Part shown: piece by piece, positions 37,108 through 44,870 of the stretch
Position numbering within the stretch: the first letter of the stretch is position 1
How the letters are laid out: each line of letters opens with the position of its first letter
Assembly: GCA_022842595.1 (NCBI GenBank)
Contig: JALHPF010000004.1
Coordinates: forward strand, 155,810 to 219,809
DNA length: 64,000 nucleotides
DNA from: Rubrivivax sp.
Lineage (GTDB): Bacteria > Pseudomonadota > Gammaproteobacteria > Burkholderiales > Burkholderiaceae_C
Direction of reading: 5' to 3'
Notes under the pieces: generated by a model
The model's database searches: none
What the model was told of the DNA's origin: nothing
Seen by the model: only the letters and a program-made list of their open reading frames with translations
Translations under genes and position numbers: made by a program

Positions 37108-37193
37108 GAGCCCCCAAGCTCGCTGGCCCTCGCTACCCCCCAGGGGGGCCGTCCGCCAGCGGCCCGGCAAAGCCCGGTCCGCGGTGGGAAGCT
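37108..37193. repeat. Dispersed palindromic repeat, copy B (after gltL)
   Basis: Second copy of the 86-base unit, same orientation as copy A, starting GAGCCCCCAAGCTCGCTGG. Its palindromic parts may serve as a terminator between gltL and the convergent FAD oxidoreductase gene. Confidence 0.85.
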
Positions 37194-37199
37194 CGGGTT

Positions 37200-38381
37200 T
37201 CAGATCACGTTGGCTTCGACCAGCGGCTGGCGGTCCAGCAACCGTTGCGGCGACAGCGCCGCGAGCGCTGGTGCGCTGCTGCTGCCACCCGCCACCCGCG
37301 CTGCCAGCGCGCTGCCCACCGCAGGCGCCTGCTGCATGCCGTGGCCCGAGAAGCCGCAGGCCGTGCTGACGTTGTCCCAGCCGGGCAGGGCGCCGGCCAG
37401 GCCGTTGTGGTCGAAGCTGTTCATCTCGTAGTAGCCGGCCCAGGCCGAACGCAGTCGCAGGGCCTCGAAGCCGGGCACGCGCAGGGCCAGCGCCGGCCAC
37501 AGCTGTTCGTCGAACTGGGCATGGTCGATGGCGTGCAGCGGCGGTTCGTCGGGGTCGGTCACCCCGTCGATGGCGCGCGGTGGCGCGCCGCAGATGAAAC
37601 CGCGGCCTTCGGGCCTGAACCACAGCCCTGAAGGGTCGATGACCAGCGGGCAGCCGGGCAGCACGGCCGGTGAGTCAAAGACGAAGACATCGCGCTTCTT
37701 TGGCGACACCGGCAGTGCCAGGCCCAGCAGCGCCGCCAGCGGTGCCGACCAGGCCCCCGTTGCCAGCACGAAGTGTTCGCCAGCGTGCATGCTGCCGTCG
37801 GCGCAACGCACCGCCTGCACGCGCGAGCCCTGGATGTCGAAGCCCGTGACCTCGGCCGCAACGAAGCGCGCCCCGCAGGCCTGCGCCTTGCGCTTGAAGG
37901 CCTGCAGCAGGGCCGGGCCGTCGAACCAGCCTTCGCCGCTGAGGCCCAGGCTGCCCAGGCGCAGGTCGGCGGTGTGCAGCCAGGGGAATCGCAGCGCCAG
38001 CGCGCCGGCATCGAGCAGGGCGATGTCGGCGCCCAGCCGGCATTGCAGCGGCTGCTGGGCACGCAGGGTGGCCTCGCCTGCTGCGGTGCTCGCCAGATAC
38101 AGGTAGCCCGGCTCCACCAGCCCCAGCGCCGGCCGCTCGTCGCCGACAGCCAACTCGTCGCCCACCTGCCGCAGGAACTGCAGGCTCCACAGCGACAGCG
38201 CGATGTTCACCGGCTGCGAGAACTGCTGCCGGATCGAGCTGGCCGACAACGCGCTGGACGCGCGGCCGTAGCCAGGGTCGCGTTCGATCACGGTGGCGCG
38301 CACGCCATGGTCGCGCGCCAGGAAACAGGCGGTGGCCGCACCCATCACGCCACCGCCGACGATCACTACACTGGGTTTCAT
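37200..38381 (-). CDS. FAD-dependent oxidoreductase, DAO family
   Basis: A 393-residue flavoenzyme of the D-amino acid/sarcosine oxidase superfamily. The N-terminal dinucleotide motif is VVIVGGGVMGAATACFLARD (residues 5-24), followed by an ERDPGYGRASSALSA segment and a C-terminal FAD contact CGFSGHGMQQAPAVG. It would oxidise an N-substituted or D-amino acid to an imine or keto acid. The neighbour in the opposite direction, an ornithine-cyclodeaminase homologue that in some relatives reduces cyclic imines, suggests linked amino acid metabolism. Start codons of the two genes overlap. The exact substrate is unknown. Confidence 0.85.
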   Translation of the reverse strand: MKPSVVIVGGGVMGAATACFLARDHGVRATVIERDPGYGRASSALSASSIRQQFSQPVNIALSLWSLQFLRQVGDELAVGDERPALGLVEPGYLYLASTAAGEATLRAQQPLQCRLGADIALLDAGALALRFPWLHTADLRLGSLGLSGEGWFDGPALLQAFKRKAQACGARFVAAEVTGFDIQGSRVQAVRCADGSMHAGEHFVLATGAWSAPLAALLGLALPVSPKKRDVFVFDSPAVLPGCPLVIDPSGLWFRPEGRGFICGAPPRAIDGVTDPDEPPLHAIDHAQFDEQLWPALALRVPGFEALRLRSAWAGYYEMNSFDHNGLAGALPGWDNVSTACGFSGHGMQQAPAVGSALAARVAGGSSSAPALAALSPQRLLDRQPLVEANVI

Positions 38382-38393
38382 GATGCGAGTCTA
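38367..38393. promoter_or_regulatory. Overlapping divergent promoters and start codons
   Basis: The two start codons share bases in CATGATG (38379-38385). For the plus-strand gene, TACACT (38367-38372) is seven bases before the ATG; for the minus-strand gene, TAGACT (complement of 38388-38393) is six bases before its ATG. Each -10 thus lies within the other gene's first codons. No Shine-Dalgarno is seen for either. Confidence 0.5.
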
Positions 38394-39300
38394 TGCAGCC
38401 GAAGATGTCCACGCCCGCCTGCCCTGGCCGAAGCTGGTGGCCGCGCTCGAGCAGGTCGTCGCCAGCGGCGCCACCGCCCCGCTGCGCCATGCCCATGCGC
38501 TGTCGGCCAGCGACAGCCTGCTGCTGATGCCGGCCTGGGACGACCGGCTCATCGTCACCAAGCTCGTCACCGTCATGCCCGGCGCGCCGCACACCGTGCA
38601 GGCGACGTTGCTCGTGCTGGACCGCGCCAGCGGCCAGCCGCTGGCCTGCCTGGACGGCGAGGCGGTGACGCTGCGCCGCACCGCGGCCGTGTCGGCCTTG
38701 GCCGCACTGCGCCTCGCCCGGCCCGACGCCCAGCGCCTGCTGCTGGTGGGCACCGGCCGCCTGGCGCCCTGGATGGCGCGTGCACACTGCGCGCTGCGGC
38801 CGGGGCTGAAGCAGGTCGACGTCTGGGGCCGAAACCCGCTGGCAGCCGTCGCACTGGCGGCCGAGCTCGGGCGCGAAGGCCTGCCCGCGCGTGCCGTCAG
38901 CGACCTGCCCGCGGCTGCCCATGCCGCTGACATCGTCTGCTGCGCCACGACGGCGAGGGCGCCCGTGGCGCTGGGTGCCTGGCTGCGGCCGGGTACCCAC
39001 CTGGACCTGGTGGGCGCATTTCGCGCCGACATGCGCGAGGTCGACGACGCCGCGGTGCTGCGCGCGACGATCGTCGTCGACAGCCTGCCCGGCGCGCTGG
39101 CCGAAGCCGGCGACCTGGTGCAGCCCATCCGGGCCGGCGTGCTGGCGCGCGAACGGGTTGCCACCGACCTGGCTGCGCTCCTGCGGGCGCCGCTACCCGC
39201 CGCGGCGGCGGGCGCCGACCTGACGCTCTTCAAGTCGGTGGGCATGGCCGTGCAGGACCTCGCTGCCGCGCATGCGGTGCTGGCCGACACCTGGCCGTGA
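38380..39300 (+). CDS. Ornithine cyclodeaminase / mu-crystallin family protein
   Basis: A 306-residue NAD(P)-binding enzyme. Motifs: [41 protein letters not shown] and the nucleotide-binding [17 protein letters not shown] (a variant of GxGxxA), then [18 protein letters not shown]. Members include ornithine cyclodeaminase, L-alanine dehydrogenase and pyrroline-2-carboxylate/ketimine reductases; the sequence does not decide among them. The pairing with an FAD amino acid oxidase makes an imine or ketimine reductase plausible. An alternative ATG lies three bases downstream. Its end is 38 bases before pyrC. Confidence 0.85.
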   Translation: MMRVYAAEDVHARLPWPKLVAALEQVVASGATAPLRHAHALSASDSLLLMPAWDDRLIVTKLVTVMPGAPHTVQATLLVLDRASGQPLACLDGEAVTLRRTAAVSALAALRLARPDAQRLLLVGTGRLAPWMARAHCALRPGLKQVDVWGRNPLAAVALAAELGREGLPARAVSDLPAAAHAADIVCCATTARAPVALGAWLRPGTHLDLVGAFRADMREVDDAAVLRATIVVDSLPGALAEAGDLVQPIRAGVLARERVATDLAALLRAPLPAAAAGADLTLFKSVGMAVQDLAAAHAVLADTWP

Positions 39301-39324
39301 GCAGCGGCGAACACGAGACCCGGT

Positions 39325-39332
39325 GCGAGAAT
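39325..39332 (+). promoter_or_regulatory. -10 box (GAGAAT) six bases before the pyrC start
   Basis: GAGAAT at 39327-39332 is preceded by TGC, an extended -10 pattern, and followed after six bases by the GTG start. There is no Shine-Dalgarno sequence, suggesting a leaderless or near-leaderless message. Confidence 0.4.
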
Positions 39333-39338
39333 GCGCGC

Positions 39339-40403
39339 GTGAACCCGCCCGCAGACACCCCCTTGGCCGCCGCCCGCACACTGCAATTGCGCCAGCCCGA
39401 TGACTGGCATCTTCACCTGCGCGACGGTGCTGCGCTTGAAGCCGTGCTGCCGTACACCGCGCGCCAGTTCGCCCGCGCCATCGTCATGCCGAACCTGCGC
39501 CCGCCGGTCACCACCGCAGCCGCTGCGGTGGCCTACCGCCAGCGCATCCTGGCGGCTTTGCCCGCAGGCCTGGCCTTCGAGCCGTTGATGACGCTGTACC
39601 TGACCGACAACACGCCGCCCGACGAGATCCGCCGTGCACGCGACGCCGGCGTCGTGGCCCTGAAGCTGTACCCGGCCGGCGCCACCACCAACAGCGATGC
39701 CGGTGTCACCGACATCCGCAAGACCCGCGCGACGCTGGAAGCGATGCAGCGCGAAGGCCTGCTGCTGCTGGTGCATGGCGAAGTGACCGATGCCGAGATC
39801 GACATCTTCGACCGCGAGGCCGTCTTCATCGACCGCGTGATGCAGCCGCTGCGCCGCGACTTCCCCGAGTTGAAGGTGGTGTTCGAACACATCACCACGG
39901 CCGAGGCCGCGCAGTACGTGGCCGAAGCCCCGGGGCCGACCGCTGCCACGCTCACCGCGCACCACCTGCTCTACAACCGCAACGCCTTGTTCACCGGTGG
40001 CCTGCGACCGCACTACTACTGCCTGCCGGTGCTGAAGAAGGAACGCCACCGCGTCGCACTGGTCCAGGCCGCCACCAGCGGCAACCCGCGCTTCTTCCTG
40101 GGCACCGACAGCGCGCCGCACGCGGCGGCCATGAAGGAACAGTCGGTCTGCGGTGCCGGCTGCTTCACCGCGCCGGCAGCGCTGGAGCTCTATGCCGAGG
40201 CCTTCGAAGCCGCCGGCGCGCTGGACAAGTTCGAGGCCTTTGCCAGCCTGAACGGCCCGGCGTTCTATGGCCTGCCGGTCAACGAAGGCCGCATCACCCT
40301 GAAGCGTGAACCCTGGGCCCTGCCCGAAACCCTGCCTTTTGGCGACGCACTGATCAAGCCGCTGCGCGCCGGCGATACCCTGAACTGGAAAATGTGCCCA
40401 TGA
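39339..40403 (+). CDS. pyrC: Dihydroorotase (class II)
   Basis: A 354-residue zinc amidohydrolase that closes N-carbamoyl-aspartate to dihydroorotate in pyrimidine synthesis. Metal ligands are visible: the HxH in [11 protein letters not shown], the carboxylated lysine in [15 protein letters not shown], the histidines in LLVHGEV and FEHITT, and the aspartate in FLGTDSAPH. Length matches E. coli PyrC. A GTG start at 39339 is chosen; an in-frame GTG at 39297 overlapping the previous stop would add 14 residues. Its end overlaps the NYN gene by four bases. Confidence 0.92.
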   Translation: MNPPADTPLAAARTLQLRQPDDWHLHLRDGAALEAVLPYTARQFARAIVMPNLRPPVTTAAAAVAYRQRILAALPAGLAFEPLMTLYLTDNTPPDEIRRARDAGVVALKLYPAGATTNSDAGVTDIRKTRATLEAMQREGLLLLVHGEVTDAEIDIFDREAVFIDRVMQPLRRDFPELKVVFEHITTAEAAQYVAEAPGPTAATLTAHHLLYNRNALFTGGLRPHYYCLPVLKKERHRVALVQAATSGNPRFFLGTDSAPHAAAMKEQSVCGAGCFTAPAALELYAEAFEAAGALDKFEAFASLNGPAFYGLPVNEGRITLKREPWALPETLPFGDALIKPLRAGDTLNWKMCP

Positions 40404-41371
40404 CGACCGACCGCGTGATGCTTCTGATCGACGCCGACAACGTGTCGGTGGACGTGATGGAACAGGCCGTGCGCCTGCTGCTGAACCAGCATGGCGCGCT
40501 GCATGTGCGCCGTGCCTATTGCACTGCCGAAGGGGCGCTGAAGAACCAGACGGTCTTCAAGCGTCTGGGCATCAAGCCGATGGTCAACCTGGCCGCCGGC
40601 AAGAACAGCACCGACATCGCCCTGGCCGTCGACGCCATCGACCTGGTGCTGGCCGAACGGCCCGACGTCGTCGTGATTGCCTCGTCCGATTCCGACTTCG
40701 CGCCGCTGGTGCAGCGGCTGCGCGAAAAGGGCTGCGTCGTGCGTGGCATCGGCCAGCATGGCAAGACCGGTGACGAGACGCGTGACGTCTACGACGACTT
40801 CACCGTGCTCGAACACCGCAAGCCCACCGGCGCCGCCAGCCCGGCCACGGCCGCCCGCGGCGTGCCGGAAGACAAGCCCGCGCGCAAGGCCCCGGCGCGC
40901 AAGGCAGCGGCCAAGAAGGCCCCGGCCGCAGCCAAGAAGGCAGCCAAGCCGGCAGCCAGGACGGCCCGCAAGCCCGTGGTGGTCGAGGTCGAGGACGAGG
41001 CGCCAGCGCCGGCGGCCGCGGCCAAGCCCGCCCGCAAGACGAGCCGCAGCCGCGCGGCAGCCAAGCCGGCAGCCGAGGAAGTGGTCGTCAGTGCCGCGCC
41101 GGCGCTCGCCCCGGCCGCAGCACCTGTCGCCGCGCCGGCCCGCACGGCGTCGGCCTCCGTGCCGCTGCATGAGAAGGCGCGCCAGATCCTGGCCTGCATG
41201 CCCGAACTGCAGCGCGGCGAAACGCTGGAACTGCGCGTGGCCTCGCAGCGCCTGCGCGAAGCCGACCTGCTGAGCAAGAGCGGTTCGTCGACGAAACTGC
41301 TGGGCCAGTTCCCCGAACTCTTCGAACTGCTGCCCCCGGGCCAGCCTAACCATCTGCGCATGCGCCGCTGA
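40400..41371 (+). CDS. NYN-domain nuclease with histone-H1-like linker and C-terminal OST-HTH-like domain
   Basis: A 323-residue protein. Residues 1-135 form a NYN/PIN-like RNase domain with acidic residues in [25 protein letters not shown] and [19 protein letters not shown]. Residues about 150-245 are a low-complexity Ala-Lys-Pro linker (for example [15 protein letters not shown]) like histone H1 tails. The last 65 residues ([16 protein letters not shown] ... [13 protein letters not shown]) resemble an OST-HTH/LOTUS RNA-binding domain. Related proteins are thought to process or degrade RNA. Its start overlaps the pyrC stop (ATGA), so the two are co-translated. Confidence 0.82.
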   Translation: MTTDRVMLLIDADNVSVDVMEQAVRLLLNQHGALHVRRAYCTAEGALKNQTVFKRLGIKPMVNLAAGKNSTDIALAVDAIDLVLAERPDVVVIASSDSDFAPLVQRLREKGCVVRGIGQHGKTGDETRDVYDDFTVLEHRKPTGAASPATAARGVPEDKPARKAPARKAAAKKAPAAAKKAAKPAARTARKPVVVEVEDEAPAPAAAAKPARKTSRSRAAAKPAAEEVVVSAAPALAPAAAPVAAPARTASASVPLHEKARQILACMPELQRGETLELRVASQRLREADLLSKSGSSTKLLGQFPELFELLPPGQPNHLRMRR

Positions 41372-41419
41372 AGCGGTTTCGAACAGCCCCATTCGCCGCA
41401 GGTCTGCCCCGGCGGGGCC

Positions 41420-41447
41420 CTTGAAATCCGGTTGCAGGACCTAACAT
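41420..41447 (+). promoter_or_regulatory. Candidate promoter of htpX
   Basis: CTTGAAA at 41420-41426 and TAACAT at 41442-41447 are 15 bases apart. The -35 also matches the sigma-32 consensus, as would suit a heat-shock protease, but the downstream half fits sigma-32 poorly. The regulator is uncertain. Confidence 0.35.
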
Positions 41448-41492
41448 CTCTGCCATCTCGTCATCCCTGACGTCCTCGCGGACGCCATCACC

Positions 41493-42368
41493 ATGAAACG
41501 TATCCTGCTGTTCGTCGTCACCAACCTGGCCGTGATGCTGGTGCTGGGCATCGCGGCGAGCCTGCTGGGTGTCAACCGCTTCCTCACCGCCAACGGCCTG
41601 AACCTGCCGATGCTGCTGGGCTTTGCGGCCCTCATGGGCTTCGGCGGCGCCATCATCTCGCTGCTGATGAGCAAGATGGTGGCCAAGTGGAGCACCGGGG
41701 CCCAGATCATCAACGACAGCCCCGATCCCACCCACCGCTGGATCGTCGGCACGGTCGAGGCCTTCGCCAAGAAGTCGAACATCGGCATGCCCGATGTCGC
41801 CATCTACCAGGGCGAGCCCAACGCCTTCGCCACCGGCGCGTTCAAGAACTCGGCGCTGGTCGCGGTGTCCACCGGCCTGCTGCAGAGCATGAGCCGCGAA
41901 GAGGTCGAGGCCGTCATTGCGCACGAAGTGGCGCACGTGGCCAATGGCGACATGGTGACGATGACGCTGATCCAGGGCGTGATGAACACCTTCGTCGTGT
42001 TCCTGTCGCGGGTGATCGGCTACTTCGTCGACAAGGTCGTGCTGCGCAACACCAACGACGGCCCGGGCATCGGCTACTACATCAGCACCATCGTGCTCGA
42101 CATCGTGCTGGGCATCCTGGCCGCCATCATCGTCGCCTGGTTCTCGCGGCACCGCGAATACCGCGCCGACGCCGGTGCGGCCGCGCTGATGGGCCGCAAG
42201 CAGCCGATGATCAACGCCCTGGCCCGGCTGGGCGGGCTCGACCCGGGCCAATTGCCGCAGACGGTGCAGGCCATGGGCATCAGCGGGCGGCCCAGCGGTT
42301 TCATGGCGCTGATGAGCAGCCACCCGCCGATCGAAGACCGCATCAAGGCGCTGCAGGCCGCTCAGTGA
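41493..42368 (+). CDS. htpX: Membrane zinc metalloprotease HtpX
   Basis: A 291-residue inner-membrane protease that degrades misfolded membrane proteins together with FtsH. Two N-terminal helices ([20 protein letters not shown] and a second at about 35-55) precede the catalytic zinc site [15 protein letters not shown], with two more hydrophobic stretches and the third ligand in [14 protein letters not shown]. Length and motifs are canonical. It is convergent with the CMD-family gene. Confidence 0.96.
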   Translation: MKRILLFVVTNLAVMLVLGIAASLLGVNRFLTANGLNLPMLLGFAALMGFGGAIISLLMSKMVAKWSTGAQIINDSPDPTHRWIVGTVEAFAKKSNIGMPDVAIYQGEPNAFATGAFKNSALVAVSTGLLQSMSREEVEAVIAHEVAHVANGDMVTMTLIQGVMNTFVVFLSRVIGYFVDKVVLRNTNDGPGIGYYISTIVLDIVLGILAAIIVAWFSRHREYRADAGAAALMGRKQPMINALARLGGLDPGQLPQTVQAMGISGRPSGFMALMSSHPPIEDRIKALQAAQ

Positions 42369-42386
42369 GCCCGGCCTGATGGAACC

Positions 42387-42418
42387 GGCCGCCGAAAGCC
42401 TTCAGGCCTTCGGCGGCC
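42387..42418. terminator. Bidirectional hairpin between htpX and the CMD-family gene
   Basis: GGCCGCCGAA pairs with TTCGGCGGCC, then after one mismatch GCC pairs with GGC around the loop TTCA. The loop carries the TGA stop of the minus-strand gene. It is the strongest of several such hairpins at convergent ends in this window, apart from the one after tRNA-Lys. Confidence 0.7.
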
Positions 42419-43028
42419 GCGGCGTTCTGCCCATCAGGAAGAACTCGTCGTTCGGCCGCATGCCGGTCAGGTTGGCCATGCGGTTGCTCAGGCCGAAGAA
42501 CGCGGTGATGGCGCCGATGTCCCAGGCGTCTTCGGCGCTGAAGCCATGCGCTGCCAGCGTTGCGAAGTCGGCCTCGTCGACGGTGTGCGAAGCGGTGCAG
42601 ACCTTCATCGCGAAGTCGAGCATGGCGCGCTGGCGCGGCGTGATGTCGGCCTTGCGGAAGTTCACTGCCACCTGGTCGGCGACCAGCGGCTTCTTCTCGT
42701 AGACGCGCAGGATAGCGCCATGCGCCACCACGCAGTACAGGCACTGGTTGTGGGCGCTGGTGGCGACGATGATCATCTCGCGCTCCCCCTTGGTCAGGCC
42801 TTGGCCTGACCCCGTCTGATTCGTCAGAGAACCCATGTCCTTCTGCAGCAGGGCATCGTGGTAGGCCATGAAGGCGCGCCATTCCGCCGGGCGATGGGCC
42901 AGCGCCAGGAACACGTTGGGCACGAAGCCGGCCTTTTCCTGCACTTCCAGGATGCGTGTGCGCAGGTCCTCGGGCAGGTCGACCAGCTCGGGCACGGGGT
43001 AACGTGAGATCGGGGAGATCGCGCTCAT
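42402..43028 (-). CDS. Peroxidase-related / carboxymuconolactone decarboxylase-family protein
   Basis: A 208-residue protein of the AhpD-like fold. The redox pair is in HNQCLYCVVAHGA (CxxC with downstream histidine), followed by ITPRQRAMLDFAMKVC and the C-terminal half DAWDIGAITAFFGLSNRMANL, as in uncharacterised peroxidase-related enzymes (TIGR01926). About 11 residues (SLTNQTGSGQG) before LTKGEREMI look like an insertion encoded by palindromic DNA. The start has AAGGAAG overlapping the msbA stop, so it is probably coupled to msbA. Its role is likely peroxide or oxidative-stress related. Confidence 0.82.
   Translation of the reverse strand: MSAISPISRYPVPELVDLPEDLRTRILEVQEKAGFVPNVFLALAHRPAEWRAFMAYHDALLQKDMGSLTNQTGSGQGLTKGEREMIIVATSAHNQCLYCVVAHGAILRVYEKKPLVADQVAVNFRKADITPRQRAMLDFAMKVCTASHTVDEADFATLAAHGFSAEDAWDIGAITAFFGLSNRMANLTGMRPNDEFFLMGRTPRPPKA
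42792..42828. repeat. Two adjacent palindromes inside the CMD-family coding sequence
   Basis: GGTCAGGCC-TT-GGCCTGACC (42792-42811) is followed after three bases by TCTGA-TTCG-TCAGA (42815-42828). Paired hairpins of this size resemble REP-type units. They fall exactly where the protein has extra residues. Confidence 0.65.
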
Positions 43029-43039
43029 GGAGTCTTCCT

Positions 43040-44764
43040 TCAGGTTCTGAACTGCATGGCATGCAGCCGGGCGTAGAGGCCGCCGTGGGCCAGCAGTTCG
43101 GTGTGGGTGCCCTGTTCGACCAGGCGCCCGCCCTCGAAGGCGAGAACGCGATCGGCATGTTCGATGGTGCTCAGCCGGTGGGCGATGACCAGGGTGGTAC
43201 GGCCCTGCATCAGCCGCTCCAGTGCGGCCTGCACCGCACGTTCGCTCTCGCTGTCCAGGGCCGAGGTGGCCTCGTCGAGGATCAGGATGGGCGCGTCCTT
43301 CACGATCGCGCGGGCGATCGCCAGGCGCTGGCGCTGCCCGCCCGAGAGCTGGCTGCCGTTGTGGCCCACCAGCGTGTCCAGGCCCTGCGGCAGGCTGTCG
43401 ACGAAATCCAGCAGGTACGCCGCCTGCAGCGCGTCGCGCACCGCCTGCCGCGGCATCGGCGCGCCCAGGCTCACGTTGGCGGCGATGGTGTCGTTGAACA
43501 GCACCACGTCCTGGCTGACCAGCGCGAACTGGCGGCGCAGCGCCAGCATGTCCCAGTCGGCAAGCGCCACGCCGTCCAGCGTGATTCGGCCGGCCGTGGG
43601 TTCGACGAAGCGCGGCAGCAGGTTCACCAGCGTCGTCTTGCCGGCACCCGACGGACCCACAAGCGCGACGGTCTCGCCGGCACGCACGTGCAGGTCGACA
43701 TCGACCAGCGCCGGTGCGCTGTCGTCGCGATAGCGCAGGCCCACGCCCTGCAGCACGATCTCGCCGCGGGCGCGGCCGGCGTCGTGCGTGCCCCCCAGTT
43801 CGGCCGGGCTCTGCTCGACCAGGTCCAGCCCGCGTTCGACGGCGGCCAGGCCGCGTGTCAGCGGCGCCATCACGTCCGACAGATGTTTGGCCGGCGCCAC
43901 GAGTTGCAACATGGCGGTGACGAAGGCAACGAATTCACCGACCGATGTGCCGCCGCTGCGGCTTTGCCACAGCGCGATCACGATCACGACGCTCAGTGCG
44001 CAGGCTGCCAGCATCTGCGTCACCGGCGTCATGGTGCCGCCGGCGACCACGGCCTTCATCATCAGCTGGCGCACGCGGTCGGCGGCGCCGCCGAAGCGCT
44101 GGCCCTGCTGTGCCTCGGCACCGTGCAGGCGCACGATGCGCCAGGCCAGCATGTTTTCCTCGACCACATAGGCCAGGTCGTCGGTGGCCTTCTGGCCTTC
44201 CACGGTCAGCCGGTGCAGGCGCCGGCCGAGTGCGCGCATCACCCACGCCACGGCCGGGAAGAGCAGGCCGACGATCAGCGTCAGCTGCCAGTTCAGCGTG
44301 AGCAGGTAGACCAGCAGCGCGACCAGGATGAAGCTGTCGCGCACCAGTGTCAGCAACGAGGCCGAGAGCTGGTTCACGCCCGACTGCGCCTCGTAGACCA
44401 GGGTGTTGGTCATGCCGCTGGCGGTCTGCTGGCTGAACACCGAAGGCGCGCTCTTCAGCAGCTGCGCGAACATCTTCTGGCGCAGTTGCAGCACCGCGCG
44501 GTTGGCCGTCCAGGCCAGGCCGTACTGGGCCACGAAGCCCGAAGCGCTGCGCACCGCGAACAGGCCGATGATGGCCACCGGCACCACCCACAGCGGCATG
44601 CCACCGCCGGCAAAGCCCTGGTCGAGCAGGCGCCCCAGCAGCCAGGGAATGGCGGGCTCGGTAGCGGCCGTCACGGCGGCCCCGGCCAAGGCCCCCAGCA
44701 GCCCGGCGCGGCTGTGGCGGATGTAGGGCAGCAGGCGCTTCAGGCGCTGCAGGAGTGGGGGCAT
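43040..44764 (-). CDS. msbA: Lipid A export ABC transporter MsbA
   Basis: A 574-residue half-transporter that flips lipid A-core across the inner membrane. Six helices span residues about 15-310; FDTIAANVS-type and MsbA-characteristic NTLVYEAQSGVNQLS and TEPAIPWLLGRLLDQGF are present. The ATPase has Walker A VGPSGAGKTTLVNLLPRF, signature NGSQLSGGQRQRLAIARAIV, Walker B PILILDEATSALD. It is divergent from tolB; a -10 (GATAAT, complement of 44794-44799) lies 30 bases upstream. The CMD-family gene follows 11 bases later. Confidence 0.92.
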   Translation of the reverse strand: MPPLLQRLKRLLPYIRHSRAGLLGALAGAAVTAATEPAIPWLLGRLLDQGFAGGGMPLWVVPVAIIGLFAVRSASGFVAQYGLAWTANRAVLQLRQKMFAQLLKSAPSVFSQQTASGMTNTLVYEAQSGVNQLSASLLTLVRDSFILVALLVYLLTLNWQLTLIVGLLFPAVAWVMRALGRRLHRLTVEGQKATDDLAYVVEENMLAWRIVRLHGAEAQQGQRFGGAADRVRQLMMKAVVAGGTMTPVTQMLAACALSVVIVIALWQSRSGGTSVGEFVAFVTAMLQLVAPAKHLSDVMAPLTRGLAAVERGLDLVEQSPAELGGTHDAGRARGEIVLQGVGLRYRDDSAPALVDVDLHVRAGETVALVGPSGAGKTTLVNLLPRFVEPTAGRITLDGVALADWDMLALRRQFALVSQDVVLFNDTIAANVSLGAPMPRQAVRDALQAAYLLDFVDSLPQGLDTLVGHNGSQLSGGQRQRLAIARAIVKDAPILILDEATSALDSESERAVQAALERLMQGRTTLVIAHRLSTIEHADRVLAFEGGRLVEQGTHTELLAHGGLYARLHAMQFRT

Positions 44765-44793
44765 GAACGAGGCAAACCGAAGGCCGGGCCTGG

Positions 44794-44837
44794 ATTATCG
44801 GTGTGCGGGGTAGGTGCTCGGGGGCGCTGCCTACAAT
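44794..44837. promoter_or_regulatory. Divergent -10 boxes for msbA and tolB
   Basis: GATAAT on the minus strand (44794-44799) serves msbA. TACAAT on the plus strand (44832-44837) serves tolB and lies seven bases before an ATG at 44845 that is not in the tolB frame. No convincing -35 hexamers are visible. Confidence 0.45.
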
Positions 44838-44870
44838 CTCGGCGATGAACAGGTTTTGCATGAAAACGTT

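Noticed and set aside
39297..39338. Upstream GTG start for pyrC overlapping the previous stop
   Set aside because: It would add 14 unconserved residues and place the start before the extended -10; GTG at 39339 gives the usual PyrC length.
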